NCBI RefSeq assembly: GCF_006384975.1
Contig: NZ_CP021645.1
Coordinates: 1,330,001-1,394,000 of the forward strand
DNA from: Pseudomonas oryzihabitans
GTDB taxonomy: Bacteria; Pseudomonadota; Gammaproteobacteria; Pseudomonadales; Pseudomonadaceae
DNA length: 64,000 bases
Direction of reading: 5' to 3'
Positions within the stretch are counted from its first letter, which is position 1; each line of letters starts with the position of its first letter. Positions 48,000-57,567 of this stretch are shown here, one piece after another. The position numbers and the translations under genes were made by a program. A model generated the notes under the pieces. The model did no database searches. It worked only from the letters and a program-made list of their open reading frames with translations, and was not told the DNA's origin.

Positions 48000-49268
48000 A
48001 TGCTCGCACGCCTGGGCTGGGTCCTGCGGGGACTCCAGCGACGTCTCTGGTTTCGCGCCACGCTGTTCTCGGTCGCCGGAGTGGCGACCGCCCTGCTCGC
48101 CCTGCTGCTACGCGACCACATTCCGGCGAGCCTGCCGGCCAAGATCGGCGCCGATGCCGTCGACAAGATCCTCACCATCATCGCCAGCAGCATGCTGGCG
48201 GTGACCACCTTCTCCCTCAGCACCATGGTGACGGCCTACAACGCCGCCGCCAGCAGCGTGACGCCTCGCGCCTATCCGCTGCTGCTGGAAGACAGCACCA
48301 CCCAGAATGCCCTGGCCACCTTTCTCGGCTCTTTCCTGTTCAGTCTGGTCGGCCTGATCGCCCTGAGCACCGGCCTCTATGGCGACAACGGCCGCGTGGT
48401 GCTCTTCGCTGTGACCCTGGTAGTCATCCTGCTGATCGTCTTCACCCTGCTGCGCTGGATCGACCATCTCTCGCGGCTCGGCCAACTGGATGCCACCAGC
48501 GACAGCATCGAGATGGCCGCCCAGCACAGCCTGGAGCGTTGGCTGGCCACTCCGCACCTGGGTGGCGTCGCCGCGCCGGTCGATGAGCCGGCTACGGGTC
48601 GCCCGCTGCTGGCCGACCGCACCGGCTACCTGCAACGAATCGACATGCCGTTGCTGGCAGACCTTTGCGGCGAACAGGGCCGCCTGCGCCTGGCCGCCCT
48701 GCCCGGGGCCTTCGTCGACCCGGCGCAGCCGCTGCTCTGGGTCGAGGGCCTGCCGCCCGAGCAGGACGACCGCCTGCGCGCCGCCTTCACCCTGGACGTC
48801 CACCGCCTGCACGATCAGGACCCCCGCTTCGGCCTCACCGTGCTGGGCGAGATCGCCACCGGCGCCCTGGTACCCTCGCGCAGCGACTCGGGCACTGCCA
48901 TCGCCATCCTCGGTCGCGCCCAGCGGCTGCTGACCGTGCTCACCGAGCCCCGCGAGGCGGTCGACCCCCTGTATCCGCGGATCGAGGTGCCGGAGCTGTC
49001 ACTGGACGATCTGTTCGACGACTTCTTCCTGCCGGTGGGCCGCGACGCCGCGCCGCTGGTGGAGGTGGGCATGCGCCTGCAGAAGGCCCTGGCGCGCCTG
49101 GCGGTACAGGGCGATGCGCAACTCAAACGCGAGTGCCTGCGCCACTCCCGGCTGGCGTTGGCCCGGGCCGAGGCGACGCTCGGCCAGGCCGAGGACCGCG
49201 CCATCCTCCAGCAACTGGCGGCGGACGTGGAACGCCTCTGCAAGCCGACCGACACCCGCGTGGTCTAG
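48000..49268 (+). CDS. DUF2254 membrane protein
   Basis: A 422-residue protein with four membrane helices in the N-terminal 150 residues: FSVAGVATALLALLL, IIASSMLAVTTFSLSTMV, FLGSFLFSLVGLIALSTG and VVLFAVTLVVILLIVFTLL. A cytoplasmic part of about 270 residues follows. TAYNAAASSVTPRAYPLLLEDSTTQ is the conserved DUF2254 segment. Function is unknown for the family. It starts six bases after the cyclodeaminase-like gene. Confidence 0.87.
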   Translation: MLARLGWVLRGLQRRLWFRATLFSVAGVATALLALLLRDHIPASLPAKIGADAVDKILTIIASSMLAVTTFSLSTMVTAYNAAASSVTPRAYPLLLEDSTTQNALATFLGSFLFSLVGLIALSTGLYGDNGRVVLFAVTLVVILLIVFTLLRWIDHLSRLGQLDATSDSIEMAAQHSLERWLATPHLGGVAAPVDEPATGRPLLADRTGYLQRIDMPLLADLCGEQGRLRLAALPGAFVDPAQPLLWVEGLPPEQDDRLRAAFTLDVHRLHDQDPRFGLTVLGEIATGALVPSRSDSGTAIAILGRAQRLLTVLTEPREAVDPLYPRIEVPELSLDDLFDDFFLPVGRDAAPLVEVGMRLQKALARLAVQGDAQLKRECLRHSRLALARAEATLGQAEDRAILQQLAADVERLCKPTDTRVV

Positions 49269-49352
49269 TCGACCTCGCTGGCCGCCCCGTGCCCAGCCTG
49301 CCCGGGGCGGCTATCATGACGCGCTAGAGGAATTCCCATACGGCGACTGCTC

Positions 49353-51068
49353 ATGATCGAAGTAACCGAACGCTCCATTGCCGACTTGCGCGCCGCCCTG
49401 GAATCCGGCCAAGTCACGGCGGTACAACTGGTCGAAGCCTACCTGGCGCGCATCGACGCCTACGACGCGCCCGGTACGGCAACGGCGCTCAACGCCGTTG
49501 TGGTACGCAATCCCGAGGCGCTGGCCGAAGCCGCCGAGTCCGACCGCCGCCGCGCCCGCGGCGCAACCCTGGGCCCGCTGGACGGCATCCCCTACACCGC
49601 CAAGGACAGCTACCTGGTCAAGGGCCTCACCGCCGCCTCCGGCAGCCCGGCCTTCAAGGACCTGGTGGCCCAGCGCGACGCCTTCACCATCGAGCGCCTG
49701 CGCGCTGCCGGCGCCATCTGCCTGGGCAAGACCAATATGCCGCCCATGGCCAACGGCGGCATGCAGCGCGGCGTCTACGGGCGCGCCGAGAGCCCCTACA
49801 ACGCCGCCTATCTCACCGCCCCCTTCGCTTCCGGCTCTTCCAACGGTGCCGGCACCGCCACCGCGGCCAGCTTCGCCGCCTTCGGCCTGGCCGAGGAAAC
49901 CTGGTCCAGTGGTCGCGGCCCGGCGTCCAACAACGGTCTCTGCGCCTACACCCCTTCTCGGGGGGTCATCTCGGTGCGCGGCAACTGGCCGCTGACGCCG
50001 ACCATGGACGTGGTGGTGCCCTATGCACGGACCATGGCCGACCTCCTGGAAGTGCTCGACGTGGTGGTGGCGGACGACCCCGATACCTCGGGCGACCTCT
50101 GGCGCCTGCAACCCTGGGTGCCACTGCCCAAAGCCTCGGCGGTGCGTCCGGCCCGCTACCAGGAGCTGGCCGTGGGTACCGGTGCCCTGGCCGGCAAGCG
50201 CCTCGGCGTGCCGCGCATGTTCATCAACCAGGACCCGGACGCCGGCACCAGCGACAACCCCGGCATCGGCGGCCCCACCGGCCAGCGCATCCACACCCGC
50301 GCGTCCGTCATCGCGCTCTGGGAGCAGGCCCGCGCCGCCCTGGAAGCGGCCGGTGCCACCGTGGTCGAGGTGGACTTCCCGCTGGTCTCCAACTGCGAAG
50401 GCGACCGCCCCGGCGCACCCACGGTGTTCAACCGCGGCATCGTCTCCAAGGAATTCCTCCACGACGAACTCTGGGACCTCTCCGCCTGGGGCTTCGATGC
50501 CTTCCTGCGCGATAACAACGACCCCAAGCTGAATCGCCTGGTCGACGTCGAAGGCGAACTGATCTTCCCCCACGAACCCGGCACCCTGCCCAACCGCGAA
50601 GGCGATCTTGCCGCCGGCATGGCCGAATACGTGCGCATGGCCGAACGCGGCCTCAAGTCCTGGGACCAGATCGCCACCCTCCCCGATGGCCTGCGCGGCC
50701 TGGAGCGCACCCGCCAGCTCGACCTGGAAGACTGGATGCAGGCCCTCGGCCTGGACGCCGTGCTCTTCCCCACCGTGGCCGACGTGGCCCCTGCCGACGC
50801 CGACATCAACCCCGCCTCCGCCGACATCGCCTGGAGCAACGGCATCTGGGTGGCCAACGGCAACCTCGCCATCCGCCACCTGGGCGTGCCCACCGTCACC
50901 GTGCCCATGGGCCTGATGGCCGACATCGGCATGCCGGTCGGCCTGACCTTCGCCGGTCGGGCCTATGACGACTCGAACCTGCTGCGGCTGGCGGCGGCCT
51001 ATGAAGCGACCGGCTCGAAGCGGGTGGTACCGCCGCGGACGCCCCCTCTCGCCGACGTCGCACCCTGA
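49353..51068 (+). CDS. Amidase-signature family hydrolase
   Basis: A 571-residue Ser-cisSer-Lys amidase. The catalytic Lys is in IPYTAKDSYLVKG, the cis-Ser in FASGSSNGAGTATAAS, and the nucleophile Ser in ETWSSGRGPASNNG, where the usual GGS is replaced by SS. The long C-terminal half includes LEDWMQALGLDAVLFPT and VTVPMGLMADIGMPVGLTFAG. No signal peptide. The substrate is not predictable. It lies 84 bp after the DUF2254 gene and 510 bp before the amine cluster. Confidence 0.9.
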   Translation: MIEVTERSIADLRAALESGQVTAVQLVEAYLARIDAYDAPGTATALNAVVVRNPEALAEAAESDRRRARGATLGPLDGIPYTAKDSYLVKGLTAASGSPAFKDLVAQRDAFTIERLRAAGAICLGKTNMPPMANGGMQRGVYGRAESPYNAAYLTAPFASGSSNGAGTATAASFAAFGLAEETWSSGRGPASNNGLCAYTPSRGVISVRGNWPLTPTMDVVVPYARTMADLLEVLDVVVADDPDTSGDLWRLQPWVPLPKASAVRPARYQELAVGTGALAGKRLGVPRMFINQDPDAGTSDNPGIGGPTGQRIHTRASVIALWEQARAALEAAGATVVEVDFPLVSNCEGDRPGAPTVFNRGIVSKEFLHDELWDLSAWGFDAFLRDNNDPKLNRLVDVEGELIFPHEPGTLPNREGDLAAGMAEYVRMAERGLKSWDQIATLPDGLRGLERTRQLDLEDWMQALGLDAVLFPTVADVAPADADINPASADIAWSNGIWVANGNLAIRHLGVPTVTVPMGLMADIGMPVGLTFAGRAYDDSNLLRLAAAYEATGSKRVVPPRTPPLADVAP

Positions 51069-51095
51069 GGCACGAAGCACAACGGGTGACCGCTA

Positions 51096-51140
51096 GGGCT
51101 GGAATCCGCTGCGCCGCAAGGGCGTGGCGGGTTCCAGCCC
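51096..51140. other. Long imperfect palindrome after the amidase gene
   Basis: GGGCTGGAATCCGC and GCGGGTTCCAGCCC pair over 14 bases with one G-T pair, around a 17-base loop that can itself pair (GCCGC / GCGTGGC region). There is no T-run. It lies 27 bp after the amidase stop and may slow 3' decay. The rest of the gap 51069-51494 shows no gene or site that I can support. Confidence 0.6.
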
Positions 51141-51494
51141 AGGATCTGCCGCTCGGCCTTCGCCGTGAACACCAGCGGGACACCGGCACTCCTGCGCTGC
51201 ACCCGCTTCACTGCTGGGGCGACTCCTCAGACACCTGCTGGCAACGCGTCGGTGAGCGTCGACCGAACTGGACGGTTATCTCCCCAGCCCTTCCCGCCCG
51301 CTAGCTCCCCCGCACGCCAGGCGCTACTCGACAGCACTCGCGGCATACATGCTCTCCCACCTGCGACGCCCTCCCGCCCGGGAACTTCCATCGCCAGGTA
51401 CAGGGCCCCGAAGCCCCGCCCCACTTCGCATCGACGACCAGATCGCTATTGACCTCTGCTGATACTTGAGCAGGCAAGTGCTGCCAAAGGGCAT

Positions 51495-51565
51495 ATTTCA
51501 TTTGACCAGAATCGAAATTGAAAATAAATTATATGAAATTGATTTACTTATATCGCAAAGCGATA
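51495..51565 (+). promoter_or_regulatory. Promoter and operator of the amine-catabolism cluster
   Basis: This A/T-rich island in GC-rich DNA holds -35 TTGACC (51502-51507), a 17-bp spacer and -10 TAAATT (51525-51530). Perfect seven-base arms ATTTCAT (51495-51501) and ATGAAAT (51533-51539) enclose the promoter. The palindrome TATCGCAAAGCGATA (51551-51565) lies just past the expected start of transcription and ends next to the ribosome site GAGG of the first gene. The IclR regulator of the cluster is the obvious candidate to bind here. Confidence 0.6.
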
Positions 51566-51578
51566 CGAGGTAAGCAAA

Positions 51579-52916
51579 TTGTACGATCCCTTGGTCAACC
51601 CCACTCCTGGTCGCGCTCAACCTCATTCGCCGTCCTACTGGGCGCAGACGGTCGCGACCGAGCCGCCTGATGACGGCGTGTGGGCAGGAGAGCGGGAGGT
51701 CGAGGTCGCCATCATCGGCGGCGGTTACACCGGATTGAGCTGCGCTCTACACCTGGCCAGGGACCATGGCGTCGAGGCTGTCGTCCTCGAAGCCAATCGC
51801 ACGGCCTGGGGCTGCAGTGGACGCAACGGCAGCTTCGCGCGCATCTCCGGCGGCCGTGTCCCCCTGGGTGAACTCATCACGCGCTATGGCGAGGATCTGG
51901 CCCGGCGCTACTTCGAGGAGATGCGTGCCGGACTGGCCACCACCCGGGCGCTGATCGCCGAGGGCGACATCCAATGCGATGCACAACCGGACGGCGCCTT
52001 CAAAGTCGCCAGTAAGGCCAGCCACCTGGAGGCGCTACGGCGCGAAGAGCGGCTCTACCAGGATGTACTCAAGTACCCTGCCCGCTTCGTCACCGCCGAA
52101 GACATCCAATCGGTGCATGCCGGCGCCGAGTCCTTCGGAGCGCTCCATATGCCCGATGGCTTCAGCCTGCACCCGCTGAAACTGGCGTGGGGCATCCAGC
52201 GTCTCGCCCGTCAGGCGGGTGCCAGGGTGCATCCCGGTTCGCCAGTCACCGACTGGACCAGCCACCCGACCGGCCACCGCCTGGTGACACCCGGCGGCGT
52301 GGTCCGGGCGCGTCGAGTGGTGGTGGCCACCAATGGCTATACCTCACCGCAGTTGCATGGTGAATTGGCGGGCCGAATCCTGCCGGTGCATTCTCAGATC
52401 ATCGTGACCCGGCCGCTCAGTGACGAGGAACGGCGGCTGAGCATTCCGGGCACCGAGTGCCTCTTCGATACCCGCAACCTGCTGTTCTACTACCGCCGCC
52501 TACCGGACAACCGCATCCTCTTCGGCGGGCGTAGCGCCGTAAACGGCCGCGACGCCGAGAATCCCCTGCATCGCGAGCGGCTGTTGGCAGCGCTGGTGCG
52601 CAAGTTCCCCGTTTTGAACGGCATCCGCGTCGACTACAACTGGGGCGGCTGGGTGGCGGTCTCCCATAGCTCGCTCCCCCACTGCTATCGGGTGCCGGGT
52701 CTGCAAGACGTCTTCGCCGGGGGCGGCTATGCCGGCAGTGGCGTGTCCTTCTCCCTACAGACCGGCAAGCGCCTGGCGCAGATGCTGGCCGGGGATGCCC
52801 AGCCCACCGCCGTGCCCTTCCTGCATCAAGCGCCCCAACGTTTTCCGCTGCAGCCCTTTCTACGCCTGGGTCAACGCCTGGCCTACGCCTGGTATCGCTT
52901 CAAGGACGCCGAGTGA
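51579..52916 (+). CDS. FAD-dependent amine oxidase, PuuB-like (DAO family)
   Basis: A 445-residue flavoprotein. The FAD fingerprint [20 protein letters not shown] is at about 45-64, [10 protein letters not shown] near 89 is the family segment facing the flavin, and [20 protein letters not shown] and [19 protein letters not shown] are typical of gamma-glutamylputrescine oxidase and relatives. It would oxidise an amine to an aldehyde or imine with O2 or a carrier. Translation appears to start at TTG 51579, with GAGG eight bases upstream; no ATG is near. It is the first gene of the cluster and is followed 25 bp later by the aldehyde dehydrogenase. Confidence 0.88.
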   Translation: MYDPLVNPTPGRAQPHSPSYWAQTVATEPPDDGVWAGEREVEVAIIGGGYTGLSCALHLARDHGVEAVVLEANRTAWGCSGRNGSFARISGGRVPLGELITRYGEDLARRYFEEMRAGLATTRALIAEGDIQCDAQPDGAFKVASKASHLEALRREERLYQDVLKYPARFVTAEDIQSVHAGAESFGALHMPDGFSLHPLKLAWGIQRLARQAGARVHPGSPVTDWTSHPTGHRLVTPGGVVRARRVVVATNGYTSPQLHGELAGRILPVHSQIIVTRPLSDEERRLSIPGTECLFDTRNLLFYYRRLPDNRILFGGRSAVNGRDAENPLHRERLLAALVRKFPVLNGIRVDYNWGGWVAVSHSSLPHCYRVPGLQDVFAGGGYAGSGVSFSLQTGKRLAQMLAGDAQPTAVPFLHQAPQRFPLQPFLRLGQRLAYAWYRFKDAE

Positions 52917-52941
52917 CCTCGTTTTCACCTGGGAGATAGTG

Positions 52942-54372
52942 ATGATCCACAAAGAATTCCTCATCGATGGCCAGTTGGTGACCGGCAACGGCGACCTCGA
53001 ACCCGTGCTGGCACCAGCCGATGAAAGCCTCATCTATGAATTGGCCAGCGCTACCACGGCGCAACTCGACGAGGCGATAGACGCCGCCCAGCGCGCCTTT
53101 CCAGGCTGGTCCCGCCTCCCGCCGGGCAAGCGGGCCGCGCTGTTGCTCAAACTCGCCGATCGCATCGAGGCCAGTGCCCAGGAACTGGGCACCTTGGAAA
53201 GCCGCAATTGCGGCAAACCGCTGCAGAAGGCCATCCATCACGAGGTGCCAGCGGTCGCCGATGTCTTCCGCTTCTTCGCCGGCGCCTCGCGCTGCCTGCA
53301 GGGCAGCGCGGCGGGTGAATACGTGGAAGGTTCGACCAGCATGATCCGCCGTGACCCGCTAGGCGTCGTCGGCTTGATCGCCCCCTGGAACTATCCTCTG
53401 CTGATGGCCGCCTGGAAACTGGCCCCGGCCCTGGCCGCAGGCAATACGGTCGTCTTCAAACCGTCCGAACTCACCCCCTTGACCGCCCTGTACCTGGCGC
53501 GCCTCTGCGCCGAGATCTTCCCGCGTGGGGTGGTGAACATTCTCTCCGGGCGCGGCGCGACCCTGGGCGCCCAACTTTCCGCCCATCCCAGGGTGCGCAT
53601 GGTGTCGGTCACCGGTGACATCGGCACCGGCCAGGCGGTGGTCAGAGCTGCGGCAGGCAACCTCAAGCGAACCCACCTGGAGCTGGGCGGCAAGGCGCCG
53701 GTGCTGGTCCTGGCGGATGCCGACGTCCAGGCCGCAGCGGCCATGCTGCGCACCGGGGGCTATTACAACGCCGGGCAGGACTGCACCGCGGCCTGTCGCG
53801 TCTATGTCGCCGCTGCTCGCCAGGACGAGTTCCTCGAAGCGCTGCACCGTGAGGTCGCTGGCCTCAAGGCAGGTCATCCGGAAGATCCCGCCAGTGACTT
53901 CGGCCCCCTGATCAGCCGCCGCCAGCAGGAAAGAGTGCAGGGCTTCGTGCAACGGGCGCGTGAGTTAGCACACAGTGAGGTGGTCCTGGGCGGCACCGTG
54001 CAGGAGGGACCTGGCTTCTTCTTCCAGCCCACGGTCATCACCGGCGTGCGTCACGAGGATGAGATCGTGCAGAAAGAGGTATTCGGCCCGGTGGTCACCG
54101 TGACCCGCTTCGACGACGAGGACCAGGTGCTCGACTGGGCCAACGACAGTGAGTACGGCCTCTCCGCCTCGCTCTGGACGCGGGACGTCGGCAAGGCGTT
54201 GCGGTTGTCGAGCCAACTGCACTATGGCTGCGTCTGGGTGAACCAGCACATGACCCTGGCCACCGAGATGCCCCATGGCGGGCTGCGCCAATCGGGCTAC
54301 GGCAAGGACCTGAGCATGTATGGTCTGGAGGACTACACCAACGTGCGCCACATCATGATCAAGAACGCCTGA
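52942..54372 (+). CDS. Gamma-aminobutyraldehyde dehydrogenase-like (PatD family)
   Basis: A 476-residue NAD aldehyde dehydrogenase. The catalytic Cys281 lies in [11 protein letters not shown] and the base Glu247 in HLELGGKAP; both are intact. [18 protein letters not shown] and [11 protein letters not shown] are very like E. coli PatD (YdcW), which oxidises 4-aminobutanal to GABA. It also accepts 3-aminopropanal in some enzymes of the group. The start [10 protein letters not shown] at 52942 has GGGAG upstream; a longer upstream frame overlaps the oxidase. In E. coli, PatD also sits beside a Pot-type transporter, as here. Confidence 0.92.
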   Translation: MIHKEFLIDGQLVTGNGDLEPVLAPADESLIYELASATTAQLDEAIDAAQRAFPGWSRLPPGKRAALLLKLADRIEASAQELGTLESRNCGKPLQKAIHHEVPAVADVFRFFAGASRCLQGSAAGEYVEGSTSMIRRDPLGVVGLIAPWNYPLLMAAWKLAPALAAGNTVVFKPSELTPLTALYLARLCAEIFPRGVVNILSGRGATLGAQLSAHPRVRMVSVTGDIGTGQAVVRAAAGNLKRTHLELGGKAPVLVLADADVQAAAAMLRTGGYYNAGQDCTAACRVYVAAARQDEFLEALHREVAGLKAGHPEDPASDFGPLISRRQQERVQGFVQRARELAHSEVVLGGTVQEGPGFFFQPTVITGVRHEDEIVQKEVFGPVVTVTRFDDEDQVLDWANDSEYGLSASLWTRDVGKALRLSSQLHYGCVWVNQHMTLATEMPHGGLRQSGYGKDLSMYGLEDYTNVRHIMIKNA

Positions 54373-54473
54373 TCGTCAGGCTTCGCATCCATAAAGAATG
54401 TAGGGAAAGCTATCCGGACAGGACGTCCGAGTGCCTCGCCTCAACTGCCTAACTAAAACAAACCAGGGGTCGA

Positions 54474-55505
54474 ATGATGAAACGGATTAATTGGTCGAAC
54501 GTCACGTTGGCAATCGCGGTCGGGGTCGTCACCGTTCAGAGTGAGGCGGCGGAAAGCATCACCTTCGCCGGTTGGGGCGGCGCCCTTCAGGATGCCGAGC
54601 GCAAGGCCTATCTGGAGCCTGCGGCCAAGCACCTCGGGGTGACCATCAAGGAGGACACCATGGATGGCCTGGCGGCGGTACGCGCCCAGGTCATGTCGGG
54701 CAAACCCGAATGGGACGTCGTCGAGCTGGCCTCGAACGACTGTGTCCTGGCCGAAGCCCAAGGGCTGACCGAGCCACTGGATTACTCGATTATCAAGGTC
54801 GACGGCGTCGACCCCAAGCTCCGGGGCAAGAACTGGATCGCCAGTAACGCCTATTCGACCGTGCTCGCCTGGACCACGGAGAAGGACGCGGCCAAGGTCC
54901 GCACCTGGAAGGAATTCTTCGATCCCGCGGTGAAAGGCCCGCGCGCGCTTTACCGGCAGCCCTTCACCACCCTGGAGCTGGCGCTCATGGCCGATGGCGT
55001 GGCGCCCAAGGATCTCTATCCACTGGACGTGGACCGCGCCTTCAAGGTTCTGGAGCGGATCAAGCCGCAGGTGGTGAACTGGTGGAGCAGCGGCAGCGAC
55101 TCCGCCCAACTGCTGCGCAGCCGCGAGGTCGACTTCCTGTCGATCTGGGCCTCGCGGGTCGATGATCTGAAAAAGTCCGGCGCCCCCGTCGATTACACCT
55201 ACGACCAGGCACTCGTGGACTATGACTGCGTGGTGGTACCCAAGGGTGCGCGCAACAAGGCCGGGGCGATGCAACTCATCGCCCAGATCATGTCGCCCGA
55301 GAGCCAGGCGAAGCTGGTCACGCTGATCCCCAATCCGCCCATTAACACCAAGGCCTACGACACCGGCATCATTCCAGCGGAGCTGGCGGCCACCTTGCCG
55401 ACCGCACCGGCCAATGCCGCCAAGACCGCGCTGTTCGATCCGCGCTGGTGGCAGGATCACCAGGCCGAGCTGCAACGTCGGTTCGACCTCTTCATCCAGA
55501 ACTGA
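54474..55505 (+). CDS. Spermidine/putrescine-type ABC transporter substrate-binding protein
   Basis: A 343-residue periplasmic PotD/PotF-class protein. A signal peptide is followed by AESITFAGWGGALQDAERKA. VNWWSSGSDSAQLLRSREVDFL and YDQALVDYDCVVVPKGARNK resemble ligand-cleft parts of the family. PotD proteins bind polyamines through acidic and aromatic residues; the ligand here is probably a cationic amine, but this was not modelled. It is first of four transporter genes. A 101-bp gap separates it from the dehydrogenase gene. Confidence 0.9.
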   Translation: MMKRINWSNVTLAIAVGVVTVQSEAAESITFAGWGGALQDAERKAYLEPAAKHLGVTIKEDTMDGLAAVRAQVMSGKPEWDVVELASNDCVLAEAQGLTEPLDYSIIKVDGVDPKLRGKNWIASNAYSTVLAWTTEKDAAKVRTWKEFFDPAVKGPRALYRQPFTTLELALMADGVAPKDLYPLDVDRAFKVLERIKPQVVNWWSSGSDSAQLLRSREVDFLSIWASRVDDLKKSGAPVDYTYDQALVDYDCVVVPKGARNKAGAMQLIAQIMSPESQAKLVTLIPNPPINTKAYDTGIIPAELAATLPTAPANAAKTALFDPRWWQDHQAELQRRFDLFIQN

Positions 55506-55605
55506 CGCAGGACGCAGGCTGCGCTGCCCCTCTCGGCTGACGAGAGGGGCTTGGGCCTCGGCCCCTTACGCTTTCGTTTACCGACCTTTGGCCTCGGGCT
55601 CGATC

Positions 55606-56679
55606 ATGGCAAAAGATACCCAGCACTCCCTTTCGATCGACATCGAGCATGTCACCAAGACCTACGACAGCTTCGCGGCCTTGGACGACGTGTCGCTCAG
55701 TATCCGCAGTGGCGAATTCCTGTCGCTGCTCGGCTCTTCTGGCTCGGGCAAGACCACCCTGCTGATGGCGCTGGCGGGCTTCGTGCGTCCCGATGCCGGC
55801 AGCATCCGCTTCGGCGGCCGCGAGATGGTGTTCGAGCCACCGCACAAGCGTGACCTAGGCATGATGTTCCAGAACTACGCCCTGTTCCCGCACATGGACG
55901 TCTTCCAGAACGTTGCCTATCCGCTGAAGCTGCGTGGCTATGGGCGCGACGACATCCGGCGCCGGGTACAGGAAGCCCTCGAACTGGTCGAACTGGACCA
56001 GCTCGTGGCGCGCAAGATCAACGAGATGTCGGGTGGGCAGCGGCAACGCATCGCCCTGGCACGCGCCATCGTCTTCGAGCCCAAGGTTCTGCTCATGGAC
56101 GAACCGCTCTCGGCGCTGGACAAGCGCCTGCGCGAGACCATGCAGCTGGAGCTGCGCAGGTTGCACGAGCGCCTGGGCATGACCGTGGTCTACGTGACCC
56201 ACGATCAGCGCGAAGCGCTGACGATGTCCGACCGGATCGCGGTCATGAGTCAGGGCCGTATCCAGCAAATCGACATTCCGGAACGGCTCTACGAACGACC
56301 GGCCAATCGCTTCATCGCCGAGTTCGTGGGCGAGTCGTCCTTCTTGCCGGTAACCGTCCGTCACGGTCAAGTCTGGTTCCAGGACCAACTCCTCGAAGCG
56401 ACGCCGGGCGGCAGCCCCACTGGACAGCCGAGCCTCCTGCTACGCCCGGAGAAATTGCGCTTCGTCAGCGACCAGGACACGACCTTCAACCGCTTCCGCG
56501 GCACCATCACCGACATCATCTACCAGGGCGAAAGCCAGTTGATCCAGGTCGACCTGGGGCAGGGTCACCGGGCCTCGATTCGCCGCCCCTCACGCACTGA
56601 CAGTGGCCAGCCGCCAGCCTGTGGCGACCGCGTCACCCTTGGCCTGCATCCGCAGGACACCTATGTGGTGGGAGACTAA
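55606..56679 (+). CDS. Pot-type ABC transporter ATP-binding protein
   Basis: A 357-residue PotA/PotG-type ATPase. Walker A is GSSGSGKTT near residue 45. MSGGQRQRIALARAIVFEP, LLMDEPLSALDKRLRE and VYVTHDQREALTMSD are present, and a C-terminal TOBE domain starts around LLLRPEKL. The start MAKDTQHSL at 55606 was chosen because it gives a normal N-terminus; a longer frame overlaps the binding-protein gene. It is followed by the permease after two bases. Confidence 0.93.
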   Translation: MAKDTQHSLSIDIEHVTKTYDSFAALDDVSLSIRSGEFLSLLGSSGSGKTTLLMALAGFVRPDAGSIRFGGREMVFEPPHKRDLGMMFQNYALFPHMDVFQNVAYPLKLRGYGRDDIRRRVQEALELVELDQLVARKINEMSGGQRQRIALARAIVFEPKVLLMDEPLSALDKRLRETMQLELRRLHERLGMTVVYVTHDQREALTMSDRIAVMSQGRIQQIDIPERLYERPANRFIAEFVGESSFLPVTVRHGQVWFQDQLLEATPGGSPTGQPSLLLRPEKLRFVSDQDTTFNRFRGTITDIIYQGESQLIQVDLGQGHRASIRRPSRTDSGQPPACGDRVTLGLHPQDTYVVGD

Positions 56680-56681
56680 CG

Positions 56682-57563
56682 ATGGCCGCTAACGCCCAAC
56701 AGGTCGTGCACCAGAGCGCCTTGCGCCGCGCCGCCCGCCGTCACGGCTGGTTGCTCATGTCGCCCCTGGTCCCTGCAGTGCTGTTGATCCTGGTGACCTT
56801 CGTCGTGCCGATCGGCTGGCTGTTCGGCCTGTCGTTGTTCGACGCGGAAGGCCATTTGACCCTCGACAACTACAGCCGACTGCTGCAACCCCTCTATGTG
56901 CTGGCCTTCACCCAGACCTTCAAGATCAGTCTGATGGTCACCCTGGCCTGCATCCTCATCGGCTATCCATTCGCCTATGTCATGGTGCACGGCAACAAGC
57001 TCTTCGCCAGCCTCGCCATGGGGCTGTTGCTGGTCTCGCTGTGGACCTCGCTGCTGGTGCGAACCTACGCCTGGCTGGTACTGCTGCAGCGACGCGGTGT
57101 GATCAACGACGCCCTGCTGAGCCTGGGGCTGATCGATACGCCCCTGACCCTGGTGCACAACCTGACCGGCACCATCATCGCCATGACCCACATCATGCTG
57201 CCCTACCTGGTACTGCCGCTGTACGCCTCGATGAAGAGCATCGATCCGCTCTACCTCCAGGCTGCGGCCACCTTCGGCGCCTCACCGGCCCGGGCCTTCC
57301 GCGACGTCTTCCTGCCCCTGTCACTGCCGGGCCTGGCCGCGGGCGCGACACTGGTCTTCGTATTGAGCCTGGGGTTCTACGTCACCCCTGCCCTGCTCGG
57401 CGGCGGCAAGGTGCAGATGCTGTCCATGCGGATCGCCAGCGATGTGTCCCTGTATTCGAACTGGGGCGCGGCGTCGTCGCTAGGCGTTGTGCTACTGGTG
57501 GCGACGCTGCTGATCCTGTTCACCGTGAAGAAACTCGCGAACCTTGGCCGGTGGGGTAACTGA
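56682..57563 (+). CDS. Pot-type ABC transporter permease 1 (PotB-like)
   Basis: A 293-residue inner-membrane permease with six helices (first: LVPAVLLILVTFVVPIGWLFGLSLF). The EAA loop is YLQAAATFGASPARAFRDVFLPLSLPG, read here in two parts: LYLQAAATFGASPARAF and RDVFLPLSLPG. MLPYLVLPLYASMKSID precedes it, as in PotB. It starts two bases after the ATPase stop. Confidence 0.92.
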   Translation: MAANAQQVVHQSALRRAARRHGWLLMSPLVPAVLLILVTFVVPIGWLFGLSLFDAEGHLTLDNYSRLLQPLYVLAFTQTFKISLMVTLACILIGYPFAYVMVHGNKLFASLAMGLLLVSLWTSLLVRTYAWLVLLQRRGVINDALLSLGLIDTPLTLVHNLTGTIIAMTHIMLPYLVLPLYASMKSIDPLYLQAAATFGASPARAFRDVFLPLSLPGLAAGATLVFVLSLGFYVTPALLGGGKVQMLSMRIASDVSLYSNWGAASSLGVVLLVATLLILFTVKKLANLGRWGN

Positions 57564-57567
57564 ATCC

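Noticed and set aside
49314..51080. 588-codon open frame on the minus strand
   Set aside because: Antisense to the amidase gene, rich in Gly, His and Val, no recognisable motif or ribosome site.
54415..54429. CGGAC-N5-GTCCG dyad before the Pot-type binding-protein gene
   Set aside because: Arms of five bases in GC-rich DNA are expected by chance; no promoter fits beside it.
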